Positions 22,149 to 32,285 of a stretch of 64,000 nt of DNA are shown one piece after another. The notes under the pieces are model-generated. The model saw only the letters and a list, made by a program, of their open reading frames with translations. It had not been told where the DNA came from and ran no database searches. The position numbers were made by a program, and so were the translations under genes. This DNA comes from Cycas panzhihuaensis (Eukaryota; Cycadophyta): contig CM041465.1 in NCBI GenBank assembly GCA_023213395.1, forward strand, positions 232,321,741 to 232,385,740, read 5' to 3'. How positions within the stretch are numbered: the first letter of the stretch is position 1; each line of letters starts with the position of its first letter.

Positions 22149-22804
22149 AGGTCTGACTGCTCATCTGGAGAAAGGGGACTTGACTGATTGGTGATTGATT
22201 CCAGGACTCAGAGTCTTCAAGAGGAGGACACAGGACTAGAAGTGATCTGGTATGAAGCTACCTCATTAATTCTTAGTGTATGGAATTGTACGAAAGTCAT
22301 ACGGACCTAAAAATTCAAGGTTCTCAGAACGCAATGAAAATTGGTGGAGTTACAGATCTCAGCATGCTCATCAATCTTCTCAACTAGCCCAACATCTTCC
22401 GAGGCATTTTCGAGGCTCGTTTTGGCAAAAATCGGTCTGCATAGGTTTGAGAGGAGCACAGTAAAAATCTCTCAGAATCTTGATTCAAACCGAGTAAAAC
22501 CTGTTCCAAAGTCTCTATATCATCAGTACAGAAGTTTTAAATCCAATTTTGTATGCCTTCGTGGAGTATTTCAGATTTTTTGAGCAAAAATAAGAATAAA
22601 CCCTGGTTGCACTTCCAGAGTTTCGGGCTAGATTTCTCAAAATTGAAAGACTGTTTCCTGAAAACAATTTCAGATCTATATTGAGGGTGAAAAGACCTCT
22701 CTTTTGAGGTACCTTTTGTTTGAGTCCATACACTTAGGGTTTTGTACGAAAATCTGTACAATTGTACGGTCAGCCCTATTTAGAATATTTTCTCACTGTC
22801 ATTA
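22149..22804 (+). promoter_or_regulatory. C-D leader with paired GTACG clusters
   Basis: The leader has a GTACG/CATACGG cluster at 22286-22304, 138 nt after the primer site, and a second one at 22741-22769, ending about 36 nt before the gag start. The same layout is found in C-F, C-G, C-M and G-H. A role in RNA packaging or dimer formation is inference. Confidence 0.6.
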
Positions 22805-23725
22805 ATGGCTTCTCCTATCTACGGTCTGCCTGAGCAAGATACACTCACAGACAGTAATTATCATATCTAGAAAATAAAAATTGAAACCCTTTTGAGAGCC
22901 AGAAATGCCTGGAATATTGCCCTTGGCATGGAAACCAAGCCAGATGATGCAAGTGCAACATTGCCTAACTGGTTCGAAAGAGATAATGCAGGAGTAATTA
23001 TTCTTAAGCTCTCTCTTTCAGATTCCCTTTTGGTGCATGTGGAAAAATTGAACTCAACTTCAACCATTTAGAAGTGCTTTGAAAATCTTTTTGGCCAAAA
23101 GAACAAAGCACAAATATTTGCCCTCAAAGAAGAACTGTATAAGCTGCATATGAAGAAACATGAGACAGTAACTGAGTTCATGCATAAAGTCACTTAACTT
23201 AGGAATGGACTTCTAAGTGTTGGAGAAATTGTTCTTGAACTAGAATTAGATCAAATGGTGGCTAGTAAGCTACCAAAATCTTTTGATGTAACCATTAATA
23301 CCATCACGAATAATAATCAGATTGATGCTATGACACTTGATGAATTGACTGGCATATTGCTAAGGCAGGAACAAAGAAACATGTGATATGAAGATTCAAC
23401 AAAATTAGAAGATGCCTTTGCTTCCAGGCTACATTTGGGACCTCAAGGACGAAGTCAGTTACGAGGAAGGGGACGGACTCCAAACTCCAGAAGTTATGCT
23501 CGTGGTCATCATCAAGATAACAAAGGACATGGACGAGGAAGAGATTCCAGAATATGTTTCAGCTGTGGTAGACCTGGACATCTTGCTAGTGCATGTAGGG
23601 CATTTGACATGTGTTATCAATCTAGGCAATCGAGACACTATCCCTATCAGTGTCCTCAAAGAAGAGCAGACATTCAGAGAGGGAAGAGACCGGTAGGCAG
23701 CTACATCAAAGAACAAGTTGAGGAG
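22805..23725 (+). pseudogene. C-D gag
   Basis: It begins at ATG 22805 (MASPIYGL). The capsid region reads NAWNIALGME, KNKAQIFALKEELYKLHMK and LPKSFDVTINTIT, as in the other copia gags here. It is broken by at least four in-frame stops (near 22868, 23069, 23197 and 23384), most of which fit C-to-T or G-to-A changes. The zinc knuckle CFSCGRPGHLASAC follows at about 23564. A second Cys-rich stretch around 23610-23655 ends in YPYQCPQRR. Confidence 0.88.
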
Positions 23726-24722
23726 GAAGAGGAGGAAACAACCTTTGTGGTTGCACTATCAACAGGATTGAAGGAGGTAGACACATGGTTCATCGACTCT
23801 AGAGCTTCGCGACATATGACAAATCGTGAAGATTGGTTTGAAAACTTGAAACCCTGTGACATCAACAAATCAGTTGAGTTAGGAGACAAGTATCCACTTG
23901 AAATAAAAGGAGTAGGTACCATTTCTATCAACCTACAAGGAAATATAAAGAAAATTGGAAATGTGTTGTTGCTCCCTAATCTGAAAATGAATCTTTTGTC
24001 TGTTTCACAACTTAGCAAAAAAGGGCTAAGGACCGTGTTTGATGAAGAAGGTCATTGTCACATACTAGATATGAAAAATAGTGGAGAAGCAATAGCAAAA
24101 GGTATTAGATGTAACGATCTGTATAAACTAATCTCAGATCCTGTAATACCCAATTTGGGTCCAAAGGTTTGTACTCCTGTGAATTCTGATAATGAAATGT
24201 GGCATTTGAAGTACGGGCATCTACCAATAGAAGCATTAAAGCTAATGAAAAAATGTGACATGGTGAATGGATTACCTTACATCTCCTCTGAAAATTTTGT
24301 TTGCAAAGGATGTCAATTTGGGAAGCGTCATTGATTGCCATTCAAGGAAAGTAAATGGAGGGCACAAAGCAAATTGGAATTGATCCATACAGATCTTTGT
24401 GGACCACTCACACCACTTTCAATAAATGGTTGTAGGTATCTCCTAACCTTTATTGATGACCTCACTCAAAAGGTATGGGTATACTTCTTGCATAACAAAT
24501 CAAAAGTCTTCAAAGTTTTCAAGGAATTTAAAACAGAGGTAGAACTAGAGTCCGAAGCCAAAATAAAGTGCATTAGATTAGGTGGAGGTAGTGAATACAT
24601 CTCTAAAGAATTTTTAAACTACTGCAAGTTGAATGGGATACGCAGACAAGTCACTACACCCTACACTCCACAATCTAGTGGGATTGCTAAAAGAAAGAAT
24701 AAAACTCTAATGGAAATGGCTA
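23726..24722 (+). pseudogene. C-D protease and integrase, truncated
   Basis: The protease active site reads WFIDSRASRHMTNREDWF; the usual Gly after Asp-Ser is Arg. The pre-integrase region (MWHLKYGHL to CKGCQFGK) ends at an in-frame TGA at about 24332. The integrase core resumes at 24335 with HTDLCGPL, but the second catalytic Asp is lost (IRLGGGSEY) and the Glu position is Lys (SSGIAKRKNKT). At about 24723 integrase is fused directly to reverse transcriptase by a large deletion. It is inactive. Confidence 0.88.
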
Positions 24723-26070
24723 GCGGAAAAATCAAAAAACACAAAGCCCGACTTGTTGTAAAAGGATACACTCAAACGATTTGGATCGATTTTGAAGAAA
24801 CCTTTTCTCCTGTAGCAAAGCTAGACACAGTAAGAACTATGGTTGCACTGGCAACATTACATAATTGGAAAATCTTTTAGTTAGATGTAAAAAGTGCATT
24901 CTTAAATGGAGATCTTGAAGAAGATGTTTATATGGCACAACCTGAAGGCTACATCAAGGAAGGACAAGAACATTTGGTGTGCAAATTAAAAAAGGCTCTA
25001 TACAGGCTAAAACAAGCCCCTCATGCATGGTACGCCAAACTGGACCAGCACCTATGTCACAACGGATTTCAGCGTTGCAACTCAGACTCTAGCTTATACA
25101 CAAGGAAAAGGGATGGTTTAATAACAATAATTGTTGACAACGTAGATGATATGATCCTCACAGGAAATGATGAGAAATCAATTATAGAGATAAAAGGGCA
25201 ACTACAAAAGAAATTTGAAATGACGGATCTTGGTCTCCTGAACTACTATCTAGGATTAGAGGTAAGTCAACAACAAAACCACATTTCCCTATCTCAAAGC
25301 AAATACATAAAGGATTTGTTGATCAAATTCAGGATGACAGATTGTAATCCATATGCAACACCCATGGAAATCAACTGCAATATGGTATCAAATGAAGGAG
25401 AACAACCAGTTGACGTCACCTTATACTGACAACTGATTATAAGCCTGATTTATCTCACAGCTACTAGACCATATATATCTTACTCAGTTGCAATAGTCTC
25501 TAGATACATGCAGGAACCTAAAGTAAGACACTGGAAAGCTACTAGAAGAATATTGAGATATCTACGAGGAACAATAGATCTAAAATTGATTTATTCTCGA
25601 AAGGGATCAGCAGAACTCACAGGATATTATGACTCAGATTGGGCAGGAGACAAAGAACAGGGGAAATCCACAAGTGGTTATTGCTTCTTCTTGGGTTCAA
25701 CTGCGATTTCAACCTATAGTAGCACTCTCCTCAACTGAAGTCGAATATAAAGTAGTTGTAACCACAACTTGTGAAGCAGTGTGGCTATGACAACTTCTGG
25801 TCGATTTGAATCAATATCAAAGTTAAGCAACAACTCTATATTGTGATAATCAGAGTGCTATCAAATTAACCAAGAATCCAATTCTTCATGCCAGAACCAA
25901 GCACATAGAAGTTCACCACCATTTCATAAGAGAAAAGGTTCATAATAGAGAAATTGAATTGGAGTACTATTCTACTGCAGAACAAATTGTAGATCTACTA
26001 ATAAAATCACTTGGAAAAGAAAAGTTCCAATTTGTGAGAGACAAAATAGGACTGAGAGAGATAAAACATT
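24723..26070 (+). pseudogene. C-D reverse transcriptase and RNase H
   Basis: The reverse transcriptase starts within KIKKHKARLVVKGYTQ, then LDVKSAFLNGDLEEDVYM and RLKQAPHAWYAKLD. The catalytic stretch reads VDNVDDMIL. In-frame stops occur near 24878 and 25427. RNase H starts at about 25508 (MQEPKVRHWKATRRILRYL, YYDSDWAGDKEQ), loses frame near 25715 and continues to CDNQSAIKLTKNP and RTKHIEVHHHFIRE (about 25850-25940). The coding end (IGLREIKH) abuts the polypurine tract. Confidence 0.88.
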
Positions 26071-26079
26071 AAGAGAGGG

Positions 26080-26305
26080 TGTTAGGAGGTAATGTTTTAT
26101 CTAGCCATTGTAAAGGGTTATGAAATAAACCCTCAATCATGTAACTTATACTTGTGAGAATGACATGAGTCATCACTGTAAGAGTTGGTTACAAACCTAA
26201 ACATAACGGTTACAAGACTCAATGTATATTTAAGAGATCATCTCCTGAATGAAAAGCAAGTCTATTCTACTCACCTGCTTTCTATCTCTCTGTATTAAGT
26301 TAACA
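26080..26305 (+). repeat. C-D 3' LTR (226 bp)
   Basis: It pairs with 21911-22136 and is followed by the target duplication TTATG. Confidence 0.93.
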
Positions 26306-26310
26306 TTATG

Positions 26311-26432
26311 ATGTTTTAAAGATGAATTTTCATTGCCAAAAATTATATGATGTTTATTTGGATCATGGTTGTTGTTTATTGGTATACATATGTGAGTTTA
26401 TGTGCTTGATTAATACACCACGACCTAAGAAA
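26311..26432. other. Spacer between C-D and C-E
   Basis: Unassigned AT-rich sequence. It ends in AGAAA (26428-26432), the left target duplication of C-E, and would have been contiguous with 34158 before C-E inserted. Confidence 0.6.
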
Positions 26433-26574
26433 TGTTGGACAAACTCAATGATCAAAGACATAATTGATTCAATTCTTATTCATGATGTAAGTACATATAT
26501 ACTAATAGGGTTTGTAACCACCCTGGAACTAACCAGTAACCGAAGTGTATTAACGGTCACTTAAGGATACATAA
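26433..26574 (-). repeat. C-E 3' LTR, left piece
   Basis: It starts TGTTGGACAAAC after the target duplication and is interrupted by C-F after GGATACATAA. Bases 26570-26574 (CATAA) are the C-F left target duplication. Confidence 0.85.
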
Positions 26575-26791
26575 TGTTGAAAAACCAGAGCAAAAATTGA
26601 CAGAGGAAAGAATGTACAGTATTCTATTGAGATTCAATTTGCTTAAGTATACAAGAGTTATGTGATGGTTACAACCACTAATGTAACCGATCACTCAGAT
26701 TCTGCCAAGTGGCATGATCTCATAAGAACATTTAAGGGTGGGTCTAACATGACCCCCTTTTCTATCCTAGATAAAACATTATATCTCAACA
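26575..26791 (-). repeat. C-F 3' LTR (217 bp)
   Basis: Nearly identical to 31594-31809. It starts TGTTGAGATATAATG in minus sense. Confidence 0.94.
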
Positions 26792-27461
26792 CCCCCTCTT
26801 AATGTTTTATCTCTAAAAGTCCAATCTTGTCTCTCAAATATCTGAGTCTTTCTCTCCCAAGAGGTTTTGTCGGAAGATCTCGCAACTTGTTCGGATGTCG
26901 GACAAGATTCCAAGTCTATCTCTTTGTTCTCGCACTTTTCTCTTATAAAGTGATGATGAACTTCAATATGTTTTGTTCTTGCATGCAGAATTGGATTTTT
27001 GGTCAGCTTGATGGCGCTTTGGTTGTCACATTTTAGAGAAGTTGCTTCTTTCTGCTGTTGATTCAAATCAAGTAAGAGCTGTCTTAACCAGATGGCTTCA
27101 CAAGTTCTTGATGTGGTCGCTTTATATTCTCGCTCAGAGAGGAGAGAGCCACTGTTGCTTGTTTCTTACTGCACCATGAGATTGCTGAAGCTCCTAAGAA
27201 AAAACAAAATCCATTTGTGGATTTCCTTTGTTCTTTGCCGCCTACCCAGTCTGAATCGCAATACCCTGTTATTTTGATTGGATGCCCCATTGAATATACT
27301 AATTTGAGATCTGTTGTTCCTTTGAGATATCTCAGAATTCTTTTTGCAGCTTGCCAGTGTCTCAGCTTTGGATTCTGCATATATCTTGATATTAGTCCTA
27401 CTGAGTAGGATATGTTTGCCTGGTGGTCGCCGATAAATCGACTTCCAATCATTTGCTGCAT
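26792..27461 (-). pseudogene. C-F RNase H
   Basis: 27084-27461 carries KLRHWQAAKRILRYLKGT, YCDSDWVGGKEQRKST and SKKQATVALSS, then shifts frame. 26779-27066 carries CDNQSAIKLTKNP and RTKHIEVHHHFIRE and runs into the polypurine tract. At least one indel near 27110 separates the two. This is the copia C-terminal RNase H that removes the RNA template. Confidence 0.88.
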
Positions 27462-27488
27462 GTGGTAACATCGGCATCTTTTTCCATA

Positions 27489-28340
27489 CTATCTACTGTT
27501 AGATCGCAATTTGTTTCCATGGGGGTGGTGCATGGATTGCAATTCTCCATCTGGAATCGAACAATGATTTTTGATGTAGTTACTTTGGGACAAAGTTATG
27601 TAGTTTTGGTGTTGACCTATCTCCAGTCCCAAGTAATAATTTAGTAAACCCAAGTCTGTCATTTCAAAATTTTGCTGAAGTTGACTTTTGATCCACTTGA
27701 TTCCTTCTACATCATTCCCAGTAAGAAGCATATCATCCACATAAACAACAATTATTGTTATCTTGTTGTTTGTTTTCCTTATGTACAGACTGGAGTCTGA
27801 GTTACACCGAATAAACTTATTTTCTTCAAGAAAGTGATCTAGTTTTGCATACCAGGCACGCGGTGCTTGTTTTAGACCATACAAGGCCTTTTTCAATTTG
27901 CGACTAGATTTTCTTTTCCCTGCTCGCATATCCATCCGTTGTTGCATATAAACCTCTTCTTCTAGTTCACCGTTTAGGAAGGCACTCTTTACATCCATCT
28001 AAGAGATTCCCCAACCTTAGGTAGCAGCCAAGGCTATCGCCCCATCGTGTTCATCTTAGCTACTGGAGAGAAAGTCTCATCAAAATCTATGCCCGCAGTT
28101 TGGGTGTATCCCTTTGCAACTAACCTTGCTTTGTGTTTCTCAATTTTGCCATCGACTCCTCTCTTTGTTTTGTAGACCCATTTGCGTTCACGGTGGATTT
28201 ATTAGCGTGTAGTTCCACTAATTCCCATGTTTGATTCTTCTTGATTGAATTTATTTCATTGTCCATTGCTTCTCTCCATTCGATGATCTTTTGCTTCTTC
28301 AAAATTACGTGGTTCAACCTTGCTCGTAAGGGCTTTTGAC
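27489..28340 (-). pseudogene. C-F reverse transcriptase
   Basis: 27489-27998 begins MDVKSAFLNGELEEEVYMQQ, then KKALYGLKQAPRAWYAKLD, and keeps the catalytic VVYVDDMLLTGND and MTDLGLLNYYLGLE. The N-terminal part (28120-28317; [20 protein letters not shown]) lies in another frame, with an in-frame stop at 27998 and a shift around 28160-28200. The polymerase core motif itself is intact. Confidence 0.88.
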
Positions 28341-28603
28341 CTTTGCCCTCGGGTTTTCTGCTCTAATATATTTCCTTCTTCAATGCTTTGATATACCATT
28401 TTGGCAATTTCTTTTGTTTCGTGGACCTTCCTTTTCGACGGTGTTTCCTGACCGATTGATGACGATGGACCTTCCTTTTCGATGGTGTCTCCTCGATCGT
28501 TGATGACAATGAATCGCCTTGTCCTTCTTCGTATGATTTCTAAATCATTTCCTTTTTCGCTTTCTTGATCTTCCAAGTAATTTCGATCGATTTTCTTCCT
28601 CAT
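28256..28603 (-). pseudogene. C-F integrase-reverse transcriptase linker
   Basis: A 115-residue charged frame (rich in Lys, Arg, Glu and Ser) lies between the integrase C-terminus and reverse transcriptase, ending PRNFEEAKDHRMERSNGQ. This variable linker is normal in plant copia pol. It overlaps the neighbouring frames because of indels. Confidence 0.7.
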
Positions 28604-28612
28604 CTTCTTGCA

Positions 28613-29696
28613 TTACTCGTGTTTGGCGCTTTCTTGTTCCTTTTCATTTTCTATTATATTAATTTGTGAAGATTCATCTGAACTAACTTCATTAAAGACG
28701 ACATCTCTACTTACATAGATTCTATTTGTTTTTGGATCTATGCACTTATATGCCTTTGAATTTTTACTGTATCCTATCAAGACACATTCTATGCTTTTTG
28801 CATCTAATTTGGACCTCTTTTTATCAGGAATATGCACAAATGCTTGACTACCAAATACTTTAAGAAGACTTACATCAGGTTTCTGTCCTGTCCAAGCTTC
28901 TTCCGGAGTGATGTTCTTCAATGTTCTGGTTGGACTTCTGTTTATTAAATAGCATGCTGTGCTGACTGCTTCTGCCCAATATGTCTTGGATATTTTTGTA
29001 TTATACATCATGCTTCGAGCCATTTCCATCAGAGTTCTATTCTTTCTTTCAGCTACTCCATTTGACTGAGGAGTATAAGGAGTTGTAACTTGTCTATGAA
29101 TTCCTCTGATTTGCGAGAATTTAGAAACTCGTTTGACAAATATTCTCCTCCTCCATCTGACCTGATGCATTTGATTTTCATTCCTGATTCTAACTCAACT
29201 TCTGCCTTAAATTCTTTAAACGTTTCAAAGACTTCTGACTTATTATGTAAAAAATATACCCATACCTTTCGAGTGAAGTCATCAATGAAAGTAAAAAGTA
29301 TCTGCATCCATTAATTGACAGAGGTGAAATTGGGCCACAGATGTCTGTGTGTATCAATTCTAATTTGGACTGAGATTTCCAAGTGCTTTCCATAAAAGGA
29401 AGTCTATGCTGTTTCCCAAGTTGACAACCTTTACAAACAAATGTATCTGAGGAAATATTAGGCAAACCATTTACCATTTCTGACTTTTCCATCTGTTTAA
29501 GTGTGTCAATTGAGAGATGTCCATACCTTAAATGCCATACTTTATTATTAGATTTAAGAGCAGTACAAGCTTTTTCTTCCAAGTAAGGAAGTACAGGGTT
29601 TGACAAAAGTTTGTAAAGGTCATTACATCTTACCCCTTTCCAACAATCTTCCCATCTTTTTTCATGTCCAAAATGTGGCAATTCCTTCTTCATCAA
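28613..29696 (-). pseudogene. C-F integrase
   Basis: 29190-29696 carries the pre-integrase zinc region (VWHLRYGHLSIDTLK, CKGCQLGKQH) and the first catalytic Asp in HTDICGP. 29053-29307 continues the core in another frame with the second Asp in [12 protein letters not shown]. 28613-29170 carries [19 protein letters not shown] with the catalytic Glu and the C-terminal part through SRDVVFNE. All three acidic residues are present, but two frameshifts break the chain. Confidence 0.9.
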
Positions 29697-29843
29697 AAAT
29701 GGTTCTCAACCCCTTTTGCTTAGTTGAGAGAGAGAGAAGATTCATCTTCAGATTTGGTACAAATGTAACATTTCCAATTTTTCTTTCATTTCCATTCAGT
29801 TTACTAAAATGGTTCCAATCCTTTTATGTTAAGGGAATACTTG

Positions 29844-30200
29844 TCACCCTCCACCGATTTGTCCATATTGTATGGATTCATGGTTTGAAACCATTCTCGC
29901 CCGACTTGTCATGTGTTTAGAGGCTCCCGAGTCTATGTACCATATGTCTTTGTCTTTCATTCTCAGAACCAACGCCGTGATGAAGGCCATTTCCTCTTCT
30001 TCTTCTTCTTCTTCTTCATCCTTTTCTTTGTCAGATCCACCAATAGGTCGTTTTCCTTTATAAATTTCACTTCTTCTTTGTGGACACTGATATGGGTAGT
30101 GTCCACTTTGTCCGCAGTAGCAACATATGTCAAAGATTCTGCAATTACTGGCAAAATGTCCAGTTCGTCCACAGTTGTAACATATTATATTTTCTCTCAA
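29844..30200 (-). pseudogene. C-F zinc knuckle and protease start
   Basis: The frame begins MRENIICYNCGRTGHFASNC (CX2CX4HX4C) and has a second CCYCGQSGHYPYQC knuckle. An acidic run of nine or ten Glu (GAA/GAG) follows at about 29990-30020, then the protease active site IWYIDSGASKHMT with the canonical Asp-Ser-Gly. The frame is lost soon after. Confidence 0.9.
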
Positions 30201-30922
30201 GGCCCTCGTCCTCTGGAGTTTGACCAGCGTCCTCGTCCTCTGGAATCTGGCATTCTGCTTGGTCCTCGAAATTGTTGTCTTCCTCTTGGCCCAAGATTCA
30301 GTCTGGATGCAAATGCATCCTCCAATTCTGTCGTGTTTTCGTATCTTTTGTTTCTTTGTTCGCCTCGCCAGCAGACTGTCAATTCATCAAGTGTTAATTT
30401 GTTCAGCCTATCACTATCGCTGATGGTGTTGACAATTGTATCAAATGACTTTGGCGCCTTGCTGCTATAATTTCTACAAGGTCTTGTTCGGATATTATGC
30501 CTCCAAAGACTCAAGAGATTATTTCTCACAGTGATGATTTTATGCATGAAATCTTCTACTTCTTCATTTTCCTTCATGTGAAGTTTATACAGCTCCTCCT
30601 TGAGTGCAATTATTCTTGCCTTGTTCTTTTGCCCGTATAAATTTTCCAGACATTTCCAGATTTCAAAAGCCTGATTCAGTTTTTCGACATAATGGAGAAC
30701 AGAATCTGCAATAGACATTTTTAAAATGAGACTACCCATGTTGTTCCTTTCAATCCAACTTCCCAACTTATCATCACCAGTGGGTGGACGTTTCTCTGTC
30801 CCTTCAGTGATTTCCCAGGCATTTTTCATCCTCAGAATGGTTTCCATTTTAATTTTCCACACATGGTAATTTGAACCAGTCAATTTTTCTGGTTCAGACA
30901 GAGTGATGAGAGAGGAAGACAT
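30197..30922 (-). CDS. C-F gag capsid
   Basis: A 241-residue frame from ATG 30922 (MSSSLITLSEPEKLTGSNYH). It has the copia gag order: WKIKMETILRMKNAWEI, KNKARIIALKEELYKLHMKE and PKSFDTIVNTISD, then an Arg/Gly-rich tail (GRGRWSNSRGRGP) before the knuckle. Residues about 144-160 read as a foreign stretch compared with sister gags, consistent with two compensating indels. It would form the particle shell in the cytoplasm. The knuckle lies in an overlapping frame. Confidence 0.88.
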   Translation of the reverse strand: MSSSLITLSEPEKLTGSNYHVWKIKMETILRMKNAWEITEGTEKRPPTGDDKLGSWIERNNMGSLILKMSIADSVLHYVEKLNQAFEIWKCLENLYGQKNKARIIALKEELYKLHMKENEEVEDFMHKIITVRNNLLSLWRHNIRTRPCRNYSSKAPKSFDTIVNTISDSDRLNKLTLDELTVCWRGEQRNKRYENTTELEDAFASRLNLGPRGRQQFRGPSRMPDSRGRGRWSNSRGRGP

Positions 30923-31581
30923 GATTTTTTAGGTCAAAACCTGATCTAGAGGCCTGTCCGTATAATCAGACGGAATTCGCACAAAACCCTAGTTGTACGG
31001 CCAAAATTGAAATGCGCCTCAAGGTGAAGGTATCTCGTGCCGCTCGATCTGAAGACGGATTTTCAAAATTCTTTCTCAAACGAGAGAAATCTGGGTTTGA
31101 ATAGAAAACGGCGGCTAGGGCAAATTTCGGATTTGAGAGAAAATCTGAAAAATTACTAAATTAAATCCTTCGAATCAAGTTGCAAACTTGAAGTACTGTC
31201 ACTACAGAAGATTTAGGACAGATTTTACCCGATTTAGAGTGCAAATCGATGAGATTTATGAGAAAATCTCTTAAAAAACGCGCGGACTGGTTCGGGGGCG
31301 TTTTGGCCTACAAAATGATCTCAGACGGACTCGCTCCAGTAGAAAAGTATGCTCAACGTCTTGAGATCTACCTCTCCACAAAATTTCGCTTCGATCCGAG
31401 TACTTTGAGATTTTTCCGTCCGTACAATTCCGTACACAGTCCGTACGGCCTGCATAATCAAGAAACTGTGATCTTTAACTTCCAAAGGACTGCCATCGCT
31501 TTAATCTCTTTTGCACTCTTGACTGAGCTGATTTGACAGAAGAAATTCACCAGAAGAAGAGGAATCAGATTAAACGAGCTT
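30923..31581 (-). promoter_or_regulatory. C-F leader with paired GTACG clusters
   Basis: In sense order there is a primer-proximal cluster at 31417-31450, 132 nt from the primer site (three GTACGG/CCGTAC-like units). Next come GAAATTT and AGGTAGATC boxes, a CCCTAGCCGCC box at 31109-31120, and a gag-proximal cluster at 30957-31003 starting 35 nt before the gag ATG. The layout is shared with other elements in the window. Confidence 0.65.
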
Positions 31582-31593
31582 GCTCTGATACCA
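31582..31593 (-). other. C-F primer binding site
   Basis: Minus-strand TGGTATCAGAGC directly adjoins the 5' LTR and is a perfect match to the Met-tRNA type site. Confidence 0.9.
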
Positions 31594-31809
31594 TGTTGAA
31601 AAACCAGAGCAAAATTGACAGAAGAAAGAATGTACAGTATTCTATTGAGATTCAATTTGCTTAAGTATACAAGAGTTATGTGATGGTTACAACCACTAAT
31701 GTAACCGATCACTCAGATTCTGCCAAGTGGCATGATCTCATAAGAACATTTAAGGGTGGGTCTAACATGACCCCCTTTTCTATCCTAGATAAAACATTAT
31801 ATCTCAACA
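31594..31809 (-). repeat. C-F 5' LTR (216 bp)
   Basis: Nearly identical to 26575-26791, followed by the target duplication CATAA (31810-31814). Confidence 0.94.
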
Positions 31810-31814
31810 CATAA

Positions 31815-31858
31815 GACATATTAACTTATGACTTAGGATAAAACATTATTTTCTAACA
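31815..31858 (-). repeat. C-E 3' LTR, right piece
   Basis: It continues the C-E LTR after the C-F insertion (GACATATTAACTTATGACTT to TTTCTAACA) and matches 34109-34152. The C-E polypurine tract (minus AAGAGAGGG) follows. Confidence 0.88.
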
Positions 31859-31961
31859 CCCTCTCTTAATGTTTTATCCAACTAGTCCTATTTTGTCTCT
31901 AAGAATTTGGAATTTGTCTTTCCCTAGTGGTTTTGTCAATATAACAACTACTTGTTCATTT

Positions 31962-32047
31962 TGTCACAGGTTGCCATTACACCAAAAGCCCCGAGGTGAT
32001 TTGGGAAGAGGACTTCCTTGTGATAGTTAGCATCACGTGCTCCAACA
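31962..32047 (-). repeat. TRIM-like 3' terminal repeat (86 bp)
   Basis: It matches 32200-32285 with about four differences. The polypurine tract follows at about 32048-32057. Confidence 0.9.
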
Positions 32048-32186
32048 CTCCCCCGTCACAAGGAATCAACTGTACCTACACGGCAATGCATGTCCACCAC
32101 GGCGTTCCTCAACGCCACCTAGCAAACACCTTCATGTATCTCCGGATGCGCTACCGCAGCAGACAGACCGCTTTGAACCCCGGGTC

Positions 32187-32197
32187 GCCTGATACCA
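32187..32197 (-). other. TRIM-like primer binding site
   Basis: Minus TGGTATCAGGC lies two bases from the right repeat. It matches the first nine bases of the Met-tRNA type site. Confidence 0.75.
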
Positions 32198-32199
32198 CT

Positions 32200-32285
32200 T
32201 GTCACAGGTTGCCATTACACCAAAAGCCCCGGGGTGATTTGGGAAGAGGACTTCCTTGTGATAGTTAGCGTCACGCACTCCAACA
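32200..32285 (-). repeat. TRIM-like 5' terminal repeat (86 bp)
   Basis: It matches 31962-32047 and is followed by the target duplication CATTT. Confidence 0.9.

Larger units (their letters stand above)
21911..26305 (+). mobile_element. C-D: Ty1/copia element with internal deletion
   Basis: The 226-bp LTRs are 21911-22136 and 26080-26305. The target duplication TTATG is perfect at 21906-21910 and 26306-26310. The primer site is 22137-22148 and the polypurine tract AAGAGAGGG is 26071-26079. Gag-pol is in copia order on the plus strand, but roughly 1 kb between the integrase core and reverse transcriptase is deleted. The LTRs differ by about 13 of 226 positions by eye, so this is not a recent insertion. 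Confidence 0.94.
26575..31809 (-). mobile_element. C-F: young full-length Ty1/copia element
   Basis: The LTRs are 26575-26791 and 31594-31809, flanked by CATAA at 26570-26574 and 31810-31814. The LTR pair differs by one substitution and one single-base indel by eye, indicating a recent insertion. The primer site is 31582-31593 and the polypurine tract (minus AAGAGGGGG) is next to 26792. All copia domains are present, but split over at least eight frames by small indels. Confidence 0.95.
31962..32285 (-). mobile_element. TRIM-like mini LTR retrotransposon (324 bp)
   Basis: Direct terminal repeats of 86 bp (31962-32047 and 32200-32285) differ at only about four positions. They flank 152 bp of non-coding sequence. 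Repeats begin TG and end CA (TGTCACAGG to CTCCAACA on the plus strand). The target duplication CATTT is perfect at 31957-31961 and 32286-32290. In minus sense a primer site TGGTATCAGGC adjoins the right repeat, and a G-rich polypurine tract (ACGGGGGAG) adjoins the left one. It has the parts of an LTR element but no coding capacity. It sits in the RNase H end of C-E. Confidence 0.9.

Noticed and set aside
31996-32268. 90-residue frame as a gene
   Set aside because: It spans both terminal repeats of the TRIM-like element and is a by-product of that structure.
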